DNA of 64,000 bases from CBDFNN01 sp965250215 (GTDB lineage Bacteria > Bacteroidota > Rhodothermia > Rhodothermales > DATKEJ01). Both the position numbers and the translations under genes were made by a program. Numbering within the stretch: position 1 is the first letter of the stretch; each line of letters begins with the position of its first letter. The stretch spans positions 2,852,001 through 2,916,000 of the forward strand of contig CBDFNN010000004.1 of assembly GCA_965250215.1 (NCBI GenBank), given 5' to 3'. Shown piece after piece: positions 8,611 to 16,540 of the stretch. The notes below the pieces were generated by a model, which was not told the DNA's origin, made no database searches, and was given only the letters and a program-made list of their open reading frames with translations.

Positions 8611-9466
8611 GCGAGCTTCGAAATCAGAGAGCTATAGCTCGGACCAAGCCGAAATTATTTGGGCCGCGGCTGCTCGTATGCAGGCCGATGCCGAAGCCAA
8701 ACTACTCGGAGAAGAATCTCCACCTCGTCCTTTGCTGGAAGAATTCGAGATTGACGCTGCTCATTCGACTTTTAACCAAGATGAGTTAAAAGAAATTGCA
8801 GACGACGCAGGTATCAATCCCGATTTCGTAGAGCTGGTCCTTCTCCAAAATAAGCTTGATCAAGTAAGCCCAAGCGAGGAGGAAAACCCCTTAATTTCTC
8901 GGCTGGTTGGATTCGTTGACAACGGGCATGTCAACTCTGAGACGATCCTAGACTATTCCATAAACGAAGTGAACTCAGCAATTCAACGAGTTTTTCCTTC
9001 AAATCAATATGCACTCCAACTTGTCGATGTAATTGGCGATGGGCAACCTGGAGACACCATTCTTAAATTCAAAACTCCTCCCGGCTCTGCCAGTTTTGGC
9101 AGAATAAGCCAGATTTTTGTCACCCTACACCCACTCGCAGAAAATAAATGCCAGATTAAGTTTCGGGCCGAACAAATTTATTCTCCAAGATCAAAGGGTC
9201 AGCTTATGCTGTCCATCTTCGTAGGTGCAGGTATTTCTTGGTGGCCCATTCCAGCTATGCTCGGAGACTACGGCTCCCTAGCTATAGGACTTGCTTGCGC
9301 AACTACATTCTTTGCTGGCTTCCTTGGTCTCTTGGCGGTCACTCGTTGGGACAACCGTAAATCGATCCGTCAAGGAAAAGAAATCCTTGAGGAAATTCTT
9401 CAGGCCATCAGAGCCGATGTGAAAACGAAAGGGATGTATGCAAGCACAATTAAAGAACCCATATAG
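8597..9466 (+). CDS. membrane protein of unknown function, second of a tandem paralogous pair
   Basis: 289 residues, clearly paralogous to the preceding gene. Matching blocks are YSSDQAEIIWAAAARMQADA, FNQDELKEIADDAGINPDFV, VNSAIQRVFPS, VIGDGQPGDTILKF and LHPLAENKCQIKFRAEQ, followed by two hydrophobic helices (about 200-255). The start is TTG at 8597, inside the upstream gene. The resulting N-terminus MEKAKRASKSE aligns with MERTRKQRKSE of the paralogue, which supports this unusual start. The overlap and shared order suggest co-translation and perhaps a heteromeric complex. No function can be assigned. Confidence 0.7.
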   Translation: MEKAKRASKSESYSSDQAEIIWAAAARMQADAEAKLLGEESPPRPLLEEFEIDAAHSTFNQDELKEIADDAGINPDFVELVLLQNKLDQVSPSEEENPLISRLVGFVDNGHVNSETILDYSINEVNSAIQRVFPSNQYALQLVDVIGDGQPGDTILKFKTPPGSASFGRISQIFVTLHPLAENKCQIKFRAEQIYSPRSKGQLMLSIFVGAGISWWPIPAMLGDYGSLAIGLACATTFFAGFLGLLAVTRWDNRKSIRQGKEILEEILQAIRADVKTKGMYASTIKEPI

Positions 9467-9584
9467 CTCGTCTGAACTAGCTGCCCTCGGACGTAGTAGT
9501 AGTGACTTCCGGAAGAGCGTAGATGCTCAATAGCTGGGATAGCAAATTGGCATTGGTGACCGGGACACTCGGAAATTAAGCTAG

Positions 9585-9654
9585 GAGAGTAGAGTTTAAT
9601 GGAGAGTCAATAATTCACTTCCTACTCATCACTCATCACTCATCACTCATCACG
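9585..9654. repeat. 7-bp tandem repeat array with a perfect 3x CATCACT core
   Basis: Ten 7-bp units in phase. The left units (GAGAGTA, GAGTTTA) are in one orientation; the right units ATTCACT, TCCTACT, three perfect CATCACT and CATCACG are in the opposite one. The frame-shifted unit ACTCATC is repeated four times at 9624-9651. The array lies just downstream of fbp (minus strand) and of the tandem membrane-protein genes (plus strand), in the 210-base convergent spacer 9467-9676. I see no gene or classical terminator elsewhere in that spacer. Confidence 0.75.
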
Positions 9655-9676
9655 GAACTACAAAGTCGTTCCTCCT

Positions 9677-10756
9677 CTACCAGCCTGACCACCATTCGTC
9701 TCTTTCTCCTGAAAGAAATGCCATCGCATCGTCAATCATCTCCGGACTGCCCAAATAAATCGGCGTTCTTTGATGAAGCTTCGTTGGAACGATATCCATA
9801 ATCCTTTTAGAGCCATTTAGAGCCTTTCCTCCGGCCTGCTCGACGATAAAGGCCAATGGATTTGCTTCGTACATAAGGCGAATCTTTCCCTCGGGACTCC
9901 TAGAGTTGGTTGGGTAAATGTAGATACCGCCTGTAAGCAAATTCCGATGAATGTCTGCAACCAAGGAGCCTATATATCTGGAGGTATAAGGCCTATTTGT
10001 TTCGGGGTGCTCCCGTTGTGTCCATTTGATGTATTTCTTTAGTCCTCCCTTCCATCCAAAATAATTTCCTTCGTTAACCGAATAAGTAGATCCTTTAGAA
10101 GGAGTTTTTATGTTGGGATGTGAGAGAATAAACTCACCAATAGATGGATCGAGAGTAAAACCGTTGACGCCGTTTCCGGTGGTATAAACCATCATACAGG
10201 ACGATCCGTAAATCACATAGCCGGCTGCAACCTGCTCGCTACCTGGCATCATTACGTCCTCGAGTTTCACATCGGATGTTGTACCCTCGGGCAGAGCATA
10301 AATGCTAAATATCGATCCGATAGAGGCATTAACAGCAATATTACTGGAGCCATCTAAGGGGTCCACGAGTACCATGTATTTCCCAATGGTAGAAGAACTT
10401 GGATTCCTGATTGGAATGGCCTCCGCGTGCTCTTCAGAGCCCAGCAGGGCACACTCCTCTCCTCGGCTTAGGGCTAGGACAAATTCCTCATGTGCCAGCA
10501 GGTCTAGCTTTTGTTGGACTTCTCCGCTTGAATTCGACGTTTTGGAGTGTCCTAGAATGTCGACGATTCCAGCTCTCGAGACATTTCGATGAACAATCTT
10601 CGATGCTAGGCTGATGCTGTTAAGAAGACGGGTTAGAGCTCCAGCGGCTCCGGGATAGTCTTTCTGTCGCTCTATAATGAACTGCTCTAGGGTAAGAACA
10701 TTGGTGCTTTCTAGCGGCTGTTCTTGGCTTTTTTCAGCGGTTGTGGATGAACTCAT
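9677..10756 (-). CDS. fbp: fructose-1,6-bisphosphatase, class I
   Basis: 359-residue class I FBPase, which hydrolyses fructose-1,6-bisphosphate to fructose-6-phosphate in gluconeogenesis. Metal and substrate motifs are visible: LLGSEEHAEAI holds metal-binding acidic residues, VDPLDGSSNI is the core lithium-sensitive phosphatase motif, and later blocks are YVIYGSSCMMVYTTGNGVNGFTLDP split by short loops, RYIGSLVADIHR and GKIRLMYEANPLAFIVEQAGG. An N-terminal extension of about 20 low-complexity residues precedes the conserved part. It is the last of four minus-strand genes from ddl downward, 40 bases after the DUF2064 gene. Confidence 0.95.
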   Translation of the reverse strand: MSSSTTAEKSQEQPLESTNVLTLEQFIIERQKDYPGAAGALTRLLNSISLASKIVHRNVSRAGIVDILGHSKTSNSSGEVQQKLDLLAHEEFVLALSRGEECALLGSEEHAEAIPIRNPSSSTIGKYMVLVDPLDGSSNIAVNASIGSIFSIYALPEGTTSDVKLEDVMMPGSEQVAAGYVIYGSSCMMVYTTGNGVNGFTLDPSIGEFILSHPNIKTPSKGSTYSVNEGNYFGWKGGLKKYIKWTQREHPETNRPYTSRYIGSLVADIHRNLLTGGIYIYPTNSRSPEGKIRLMYEANPLAFIVEQAGGKALNGSKRIMDIVPTKLHQRTPIYLGSPEMIDDAMAFLSGERDEWWSGW

Positions 10757-10796
10757 TTACCTGTTTTTGGATGAGACAATGCTTCTTTCGCATCAA

Positions 10797-11519
10797 TTAA
10801 CTAACGTCATTAATGATCCGTGAAAAACGACTATGATCTTTATACTTCAAGCTTAAGTGACTAACGATTTTGCGGACTCTCGGAAGAGGAATAGAAGTCA
10901 AATATAGATCATCACTTAATCTTTTTAGGTCTTCTGGCTCATCGACGTCATACCATTCGATTAGAGTTTTCACTGCATCCATCGAATATTCATGGGCCCG
11001 AGCAAGAGTTTCCGAAAAAACTTTGTCATGACTATAAGACATGTCTTCAAAAAGACGTGGTTTGGGACCGGACATCCCCAAAAGATAATAGCCTCCGTCT
11101 AAGCTTGGGCCGATTACAATCTCTCCTTCCTTGGTCAAAAAGGAAAACGCATCATCTATATGAAATAAATCTAAAGTTGGGTGGTCAGTCCCAATGACAC
11201 ATGCAGCAGTGTATCCGAGATTAAAGACATGATCGAAAGCATTTGACATTCTCTCCCCCAATCCCGTGCCTGTCTGCATTCGGATTATCAAACCCTCCGG
11301 CAAGGAAGAAGCAAATCCAAATTTGTCTTCTCCAGCCATGAAAAGAAAAACATCAACATTATCAAGAGTAAGATATTGATCCAAAGAATCCAGAAGACTA
11401 GCCTCAAAAAATGCTGCACTCTCTTTGTAACTAGTCATCTGCGCTAGGCGCGTCTTTACTTTCCCTACTTCAGGGTACTTAGCAAAAACTATAAGGCAGG
11501 AGGAAGGCTTAGTCATCAT
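10797..11519 (-). CDS. DUF2064 / TIGR04282-type glycosyltransferase-like protein
   Basis: 240 residues with the GT-A fold typical of DUF2064. The start CLIVFAKYPEVGKVKTRLA resembles a nucleotide-sugar binding loop. GTGLGERMSNAFDHVFNLG and the GTDHPTLD metal-binding Asp motif follow, then GPSLDGGYYLLGM. Members near arsenic genes are named arsenosugar biosynthesis glycosyltransferase, but nothing here supports an arsenic role. With a polysaccharide deacetylase gene overlapping its 5' end by 11 bases, a role in making or trimming a cell-surface glycan fits better. That is inference from neighbourhood. Confidence 0.8.
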   Translation of the reverse strand: MMTKPSSCLIVFAKYPEVGKVKTRLAQMTSYKESAAFFEASLLDSLDQYLTLDNVDVFLFMAGEDKFGFASSLPEGLIIRMQTGTGLGERMSNAFDHVFNLGYTAACVIGTDHPTLDLFHIDDAFSFLTKEGEIVIGPSLDGGYYLLGMSGPKPRLFEDMSYSHDKVFSETLARAHEYSMDAVKTLIEWYDVDEPEDLKRLSDDLYLTSIPLPRVRKIVSHLSLKYKDHSRFSRIINDVS

Positions 11520-12930
11520 TCCCTCGGCTTCTAAAACAATCAGGAATACTTGTAACTAGGCAATCCATTTCCTTCAGTTTGTCCAGACTTCTTGTGAAAT
11601 GGACGTCGAGTCCTTCGAAGTCATCTCGGTCTTTGATGATGTTATGCCACAAAAGAACGACTACTCCTCCAAATCGATTACACAAATCAATAATTTTTGA
11701 CGTGACCTCTATGGCATCCTCGGTGCTTAAAGATCTGTATGAAAACAGTGTACTCTCCATTACAGAAAGTGGAAATTCCCAAACGGAGCTAGGCCTATCT
11801 GTCTCCAGGTTATAAATAGGATGAGGATGACAGGTAGCCGTCCTAAATCCTTCATGGTCAGGAAATGCAATGGAACTGTCAAAGCTGACACCGTGTTCTT
11901 CATAGATCTCCAGACTTTTGTCATGGATGTAGCGTAAATAATGCTGTCTCGTGCAGTCAAATTGAGGAACGATTGATTTCATTTTTAGGAATTCCTCCTC
12001 AAAGCGATTAGGATCGTCCGAAGTGAAATAGCTCCCGTGAAGGCCGAAGGAATCGCCTCTCTTTTGAAGCCTCTCGATTCTCTTAGATAGCCAGTTCGAT
12101 TTATGATCGTAAACCACATCATTTCTTCCTGCTCCTCCTGTTTTTAAAAACCAAGTAGAGATAAATCCCCTCTCTTCCTCCATATCGATCATCCAATCAA
12201 ATGAAATCTTGAATGGATCCTTTGCTGGCGCCAACTCCATTAATATCTGATAGGGCGCCCTTCTGCGCTGAATGACGTCACGGTATATCATCCCTTTCCG
12301 CCATTTCTTCAGATAGTCGATATCGTGAGTAATACAGGCAGCCATTTTACTTCCCTTCCATTTTGCAAGACTGAGAGTATGCCCTCGCGAGTTCAAATTC
12401 TCAACCAGGATTTCTCGATAGTAGTCGACGAATGGTAAGCATGAAGATCCGAGAAGCTTTTGTATGGACAACGAGTAGTTTAGCCGACCATGGATATCTC
12501 TCGCACTCTGCCCCAAGACCTGCCAATCAGAGAGCCAATAGAAACTTGCGGCAATAATATCAAAAAAGCGGATAAGTGATTCTTTTCTCTTCCCGTCCCT
12601 AGCGATGCTCCTTTTTGCGATGGAGTCCTCCCGATAGGGAAATATTAACTGCCAGGTAATCTCACCTTCGATCACTTCGATACTAGATTGGCTATAGAGA
12701 TCTTTCGACGAGAAGTAATCTCCGGTCTGGGGTTCATATCTGATCGAAAGAACCGAAGTCGATATTCCAGAAATATTGGGTCCATAATAGATCGCTCCTG
12801 GTCCCAAATCCTCCCGTTCTACTTCTGCAATTTGAAGACCCAAAGGACGCAACAATTCCTGTAAAGCGAAGCGAGCCTTCGCCATCATAAGGGGCGGGAC
12901 ATCTAGACAGCATGAGAGAGTCCTAGTCAT
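11509..12930 (-). CDS. polysaccharide deacetylase family protein
   Basis: 473 residues. The first 190 or so form a domain I do not recognise (with FPYREDSIAKRS and an RFFDIIAASFYWLSDWQVLG helix). The C-terminal half is a NodB-like carbohydrate esterase fold: CITHDIDYLKKW carries the T-H-D-x-D metal motif, FGLHGSYFTSDDP and QHYLRY follow, and VVLLWHNIIKDRDDF holds the final His. This arrangement is seen in long polysaccharide deacetylases of O-antigen and capsule loci (WbmS-like). No signal peptide, so a cytosolic glycolipid or nucleotide-linked substrate is possible. It overlaps the DUF2064 gene by 11 bases. Confidence 0.75.
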   Translation of the reverse strand: MTRTLSCCLDVPPLMMAKARFALQELLRPLGLQIAEVEREDLGPGAIYYGPNISGISTSVLSIRYEPQTGDYFSSKDLYSQSSIEVIEGEITWQLIFPYREDSIAKRSIARDGKRKESLIRFFDIIAASFYWLSDWQVLGQSARDIHGRLNYSLSIQKLLGSSCLPFVDYYREILVENLNSRGHTLSLAKWKGSKMAACITHDIDYLKKWRKGMIYRDVIQRRRAPYQILMELAPAKDPFKISFDWMIDMEEERGFISTWFLKTGGAGRNDVVYDHKSNWLSKRIERLQKRGDSFGLHGSYFTSDDPNRFEEEFLKMKSIVPQFDCTRQHYLRYIHDKSLEIYEEHGVSFDSSIAFPDHEGFRTATCHPHPIYNLETDRPSSVWEFPLSVMESTLFSYRSLSTEDAIEVTSKIIDLCNRFGGVVVLLWHNIIKDRDDFEGLDVHFTRSLDKLKEMDCLVTSIPDCFRSRGNDD

Positions 12931-12934
12931 GTCT

Positions 12935-13025
12935 TAGTACCGGGTCTCGAGTTTCGAGTACCGAGTGAGGAGAATATGATACCACCGAGAAAGTGCCGCA
13001 AACTCGAAACACGAAACTCGAAAAT
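12935..13025. repeat. 7-bp phased degenerate repeat array with inverted halves
   Basis: Nearly the whole spacer between the deacetylase and ddl genes falls into 13 consecutive 7-bp units without indel. The left units include TAGTACC, GAGTTTC (12949), GAGTACC (12956) and GAGTGAG (12963). The right units include GCAAACT, CGAAACA (13005), CGAAACT (13012) and CGAAAAT, the reverse complement of the left consensus. The two arms could fold on each other. Transcription from ddl into the deacetylase gene would run through it. Confidence 0.75.
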
Positions 13026-13028
13026 CTA

Positions 13029-14228
13029 TCATTTCTTGATTCCCTTCAGTCCAGATGTCTCCAAAAGATTAGTGTCATAAGAACTGATCTTGCTCTTACT
13101 GACTTCAGATCGCTCAAAGGCAATCTCAATCAATCTTGAATTCATTTCTTGAAAAGACATCCCTGAGGCTTTCCAAAGATAGAAGGCTAATGAGCCTGGA
13201 ATGGTATTAATTTCATTGAAATATAGTATGTCAGTGTCTTTGTCGATCATGAAATCGATTCGACAAACACCTGAACATTCGAAACGGGAAAATATCTCAA
13301 GGGCTAATTCTCGTATTTCCTTAGTCCTCTCATTCGACAAGGGAGCAGGTATAAGTCGGTCTAGAGAAGCCATGCCTGAACTAGAGGAGTATTTGGAGCC
13401 ACCCTTTGAACCGTCACCTCCCCTCTGGTATTTATCCTCAAAACTAAGCAGCTCATTTACGCTGGTAACTGGCTGTTCAAGGACAGAAGCTTGAGCATCT
13501 CCCGGGCTACCTAAAACAGAACAATTTATTTCGCGCAGATTTTTGACCCCATACTCTACAACAATTTTTTCGTCGTATCGAAAGGCGTCTTCAATGGCAG
13601 AATCTAAAGAATCACGATCATGGCAAATACTGATACCGATCGAAGACCCAAGCCGCGCTGGCTTAACAACGATGGGATAGCTTAGTTGAGCCTCGATATC
13701 AGCTATTCTTTGGTCTTCGTTTCCGATCCATGATTTCTGTCTAATTACTTGGTAATCGACAACCGGAATACCAGCACCTAGGCAAACTATTTTGGACAGG
13801 TCTTTGTCCATTGATAAAGAAGAACCAAGAATACCAGAGCCTGTGTAGGGCACTCCCCAATTCTCGCACATCCCTTGAAAAGAACCGTTCTCTCCTTCTG
13901 CTCCATGGAACACCAGGAATAGAGCATCCAACTCCACAATTTGAGCCTTTGCAAACCAAGACTTTTTTTCTCCTTGGAGTAGAAGAGTGTTCCGGCCAGA
14001 TGGGCTGGGCCTGACTCTTTCAACCTCTGAATGGTCGACAATATTTCCTTTGTAGTTTTCTACATCCAAAAGTGGCTTTCCTAGGTGCCACAGCTTATCC
14101 TTGCTGATGTAAATTGGAACCACCTCGAAACGAGTACTATCCGTGGCGAGGGCGGCTTGAATTCCCGAAATAACCGAGACTTCATGTTCAACCGAGGATC
14201 CACCAAAACAAAAACCAATTTTTTTCAT
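13029..14228 (-). CDS. ddl: D-alanine--D-alanine ligase
   Basis: 399-residue ATP-grasp ligase that makes the D-Ala-D-Ala dipeptide for peptidoglycan. It has the N-terminal IGFCFGGSSVEHEVSVISG, then VFHGAEGENGSFQGMCE, YPIVVKPARLGSSIGI (ATP-grasp Lys/Ser loop) and CRIDFMIDKDTDILYFNEIN, followed by TIPGSLAFYLWKASGMSF. It is longer than E. coli DdlB (306 residues). The extra length lies in the middle (about 55-95) and near residues 255-290, as in the longer VanA/DdlA-like branch. It is first of the four minus-strand genes ddl, deacetylase, DUF2064, fbp; the heptamer array separates it from the second. Confidence 0.95.
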   Translation of the reverse strand: MKKIGFCFGGSSVEHEVSVISGIQAALATDSTRFEVVPIYISKDKLWHLGKPLLDVENYKGNIVDHSEVERVRPSPSGRNTLLLQGEKKSWFAKAQIVELDALFLVFHGAEGENGSFQGMCENWGVPYTGSGILGSSLSMDKDLSKIVCLGAGIPVVDYQVIRQKSWIGNEDQRIADIEAQLSYPIVVKPARLGSSIGISICHDRDSLDSAIEDAFRYDEKIVVEYGVKNLREINCSVLGSPGDAQASVLEQPVTSVNELLSFEDKYQRGGDGSKGGSKYSSSSGMASLDRLIPAPLSNERTKEIRELALEIFSRFECSGVCRIDFMIDKDTDILYFNEINTIPGSLAFYLWKASGMSFQEMNSRLIEIAFERSEVSKSKISSYDTNLLETSGLKGIKK

Positions 14229-14380
14229 CGAAGCTAATAACGATTCAAGAAGCGGGACTATTACAAAGCATGAATGGAGGCAATAATTGTAGTGCTCTTA
14301 GTTGCATGTCCAAGATAAACTCATCCGGTTTACAGAAAAGTACATTTAGTCATTTTTATCAAGAATTAAGGATTCCCTAG

Positions 14381-15082
14381 ATGCGTATAGCCATTATATC
14401 GGATATACATTCAAACCTGACGGCACTGATGACGGCTCTCGAGGCCATTGACGAGCAAAAAGTTGACGAAATATATTGCCTTGGAGACATCGTTGGATAC
14501 GGTGCTGAGCCGGGACCCTGTGTTGATTTGGTACGAACCCACTGCACTGCCGCCGTCCGAGGCAACCACGATGAGGCTGTAGCTCTTGAGATGGGAATAC
14601 CTGTTCTGCCTAAGAACGGACAGATAGCAGCTGTTCACAATAGAGCTGAACTTACAGGTTCGCAGATCGATTATCTCGCCAATCTTCCTTACAAGATGAA
14701 GGCTAATGATTGTACTTTTGTGCATTCAACACCTGGGAACCCAGAACTTTGGATGCATGTCGAGTCTTACAAAATCATGCAGGACCAATTCCAATATTTC
14801 GACACCGATGTTTGCTTTGTTGGTCACACGCACGTCCCGGGAGTTCAGGCAAGCAAGCTTGGAGTTTTTCGTGTCAGACCTGGTGCGAGATTTATTATCA
14901 ATGTAGGAAGCGTTGGACAACCAAGAGATGGTGACAATCGACTCGCTTTTGGTGTTTTTGATACCGAGGAGATCAAGTACGAGTCAATTAGAAAAGAGTA
15001 CGACTTTCGGTGGGCGGGATCGAAAATCATGGAAGCTGGACTTCCAAAACAGCTTGCAGATCGACTAGCTACCGCTGAGTAG
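14381..15082 (+). CDS. metallophosphoesterase (YfcE-like phosphodiesterase)
   Basis: 233-residue calcineurin-like phosphoesterase with all dinuclear-metal motifs: SDIHSNLTAL (D-x-H), GDIVGYG (GD-x-x-x-x-G), RGNHDEAV (GNHD), FVHSTPGNPELW and VGHTHVPG (GH-x-H). A run near the end (INVGSVGQPRDGDNR) matches the YfcE/MJ0936 subgroup. The substrate is unknown; relatives cleave phosphodiesters in vitro. It is divergent from ddl with a 152-base shared upstream region in which no clear operator is visible, and convergent with pyrC. Confidence 0.85.
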   Translation: MRIAIISDIHSNLTALMTALEAIDEQKVDEIYCLGDIVGYGAEPGPCVDLVRTHCTAAVRGNHDEAVALEMGIPVLPKNGQIAAVHNRAELTGSQIDYLANLPYKMKANDCTFVHSTPGNPELWMHVESYKIMQDQFQYFDTDVCFVGHTHVPGVQASKLGVFRVRPGARFIINVGSVGQPRDGDNRLAFGVFDTEEIKYESIRKEYDFRWAGSKIMEAGLPKQLADRLATAE

Positions 15083-15168
15083 AGTCTTTCTCGAACCATG
15101 TCCGAGAATTATAGAATTGTAGCGTCGTTTAGACTGTAATAACCGTCCTTCGACTCTTTTGGAGAATT

Positions 15169-16449
15169 CTAGCTGTTGACCACGAGTTTCCCCCTATTGA
15201 ATATACCCCATGCTTTCCCCTGCATAGCTCGACCAACAAAAGGTGTATTCTTGCTTTTCGACTTGATGTGCTCTAGCTCAAAGGTCCACTTCGTTGAATC
15301 GTCGAAGAAGGTAAGGTTAGCTATTTCTCCAACTTTGATGCTCGGAATTTCAAGACCTAGAATTTGACGCGGCTTGACAACAATTTTTTCTAAACATTGC
15401 TCCAGGGTTAAAACTCCCTGAGTGATCAGTTCGGTGACTGTTAGCGGCCAAGCTGTCTCCAAACCCAGTATTCCGAATGGAGCTGCAATATATTCGACCT
15501 CTTTTTCGAAGCTCGCATGAGGTGCGTGGTCCGTACAAATTGCATCGATGGTCCCATCCTTTAGCCCCTGCTTCATGGCCTCGACATCTTCCGCGGTTCG
15601 AAGTGGAGGATGCATTTTGGAATTTGTTGAATAGTTCGATTGGTCCACAAATTCATCTGTCAAAGTAAAGTGATGAGCGCACACTTCTGATGTGACATTC
15701 ACTCCCCTCTCTTTACCTCTTCTTACGATATCGACGGCATTCGCTGTAGAAATATGGGCAACATGAATATGACCGCCTGTAAATGCAGCAATCTCTATGT
15801 CGCGAGCGATCATTACTTCCTCTGCAAGTCCAGGAATTCCAGCGAGACCAAGCTTTGTACTAACCCTTCCCTCATTCATCTGACCATGAGGATTTAGATT
15901 TAGGTCCTCCATATGATTGATAATTGGGGCTGAGAGCATTTTACTGTATTCGAGTGCTCTACGCATTAAGCCTGAATTCTCTACAGGAGATCCATCGTCA
16001 GAAAAGGCAACTGCTCCCCCGTCCTGCATATCGGACATCTCAGCAAGATCTTCTCCTTTTCGATGTTTGGATACCGTTCCAATGGGATGAACATCTACAG
16101 CAGTTTGTCTTCCTCTCTCGACAATAAACTCTACAACGTCTCTTGTATGAATGGGCGGATCAGTATTGGGCATACAAGCAACAGCTGTAAATCCGCCAAA
16201 AGCAGCTGCATCCGTCCCCGTTGCAATCGTCTCCTTATGCTCCTGACCCGGCTCACGAAAGTGGACATGCATGTCCATCCAGCCAGCGGAGATATACTTT
16301 CCTGACAGGTCGTGAAGCTCAGAATTCCCTTGACTAAGTGAGGGAGCCATTTCTACAATTTTGTCACCTTCAATTCGGACGTCAAGCTCTTTACCTGAGA
16401 AGCCTTTATTTGCGTCGAGAATTTTTGCTCCTTTAAGAAGAATGTTCAT
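15169..16449 (-). CDS. pyrC: dihydroorotase
   Basis: 426-residue amidohydrolase that closes N-carbamoyl-aspartate to dihydroorotate in pyrimidine synthesis. It has the zinc motif WMDMHVHFREPGQEHKE, ACMPNTDPPI, NHMEDLNLN, HIHVAHISTANAVDIVR, ICTDHAPHASFEKE with the catalytic Asp, and APFGILGLETAWPLT. The length and HVHFREPG signature match the long class (dihydroorotase type I, sometimes called PyrC/PyrX), not the 350-residue E. coli type. The DHAPH catalytic segment and zinc ligands are intact, so an active enzyme is expected rather than an inactive ATCase partner. No other pyrimidine gene is adjacent. Confidence 0.95.
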   Translation of the reverse strand: MNILLKGAKILDANKGFSGKELDVRIEGDKIVEMAPSLSQGNSELHDLSGKYISAGWMDMHVHFREPGQEHKETIATGTDAAAFGGFTAVACMPNTDPPIHTRDVVEFIVERGRQTAVDVHPIGTVSKHRKGEDLAEMSDMQDGGAVAFSDDGSPVENSGLMRRALEYSKMLSAPIINHMEDLNLNPHGQMNEGRVSTKLGLAGIPGLAEEVMIARDIEIAAFTGGHIHVAHISTANAVDIVRRGKERGVNVTSEVCAHHFTLTDEFVDQSNYSTNSKMHPPLRTAEDVEAMKQGLKDGTIDAICTDHAPHASFEKEVEYIAAPFGILGLETAWPLTVTELITQGVLTLEQCLEKIVVKPRQILGLEIPSIKVGEIANLTFFDDSTKWTFELEHIKSKSKNTPFVGRAMQGKAWGIFNRGKLVVNS

Positions 16450-16540
16450 TTAGTATTTATTGTCTTGGTAATTATTGGCACATGTCCTCCCGTATTAGAC
16501 ACATGCTGTCCTCTGAAGTACTTCTCAGAAATAAAGTTCG

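Noticed and set aside
9585..9654. CRISPR array
   Set aside because: Units are 7 bp, contiguous and diverged; there are no 20-40 bp repeats with unique spacers and no cas genes.
10797..11519. arsenosugar biosynthesis role for the DUF2064 protein
   Set aside because: No arsenic methyltransferase, radical SAM or ars gene is in the window; the name alone is not evidence.
14229..14380. riboswitch or leader upstream of ddl and the phosphoesterase
   Set aside because: No conserved riboswitch core or strong hairpin-terminator pair is visible.
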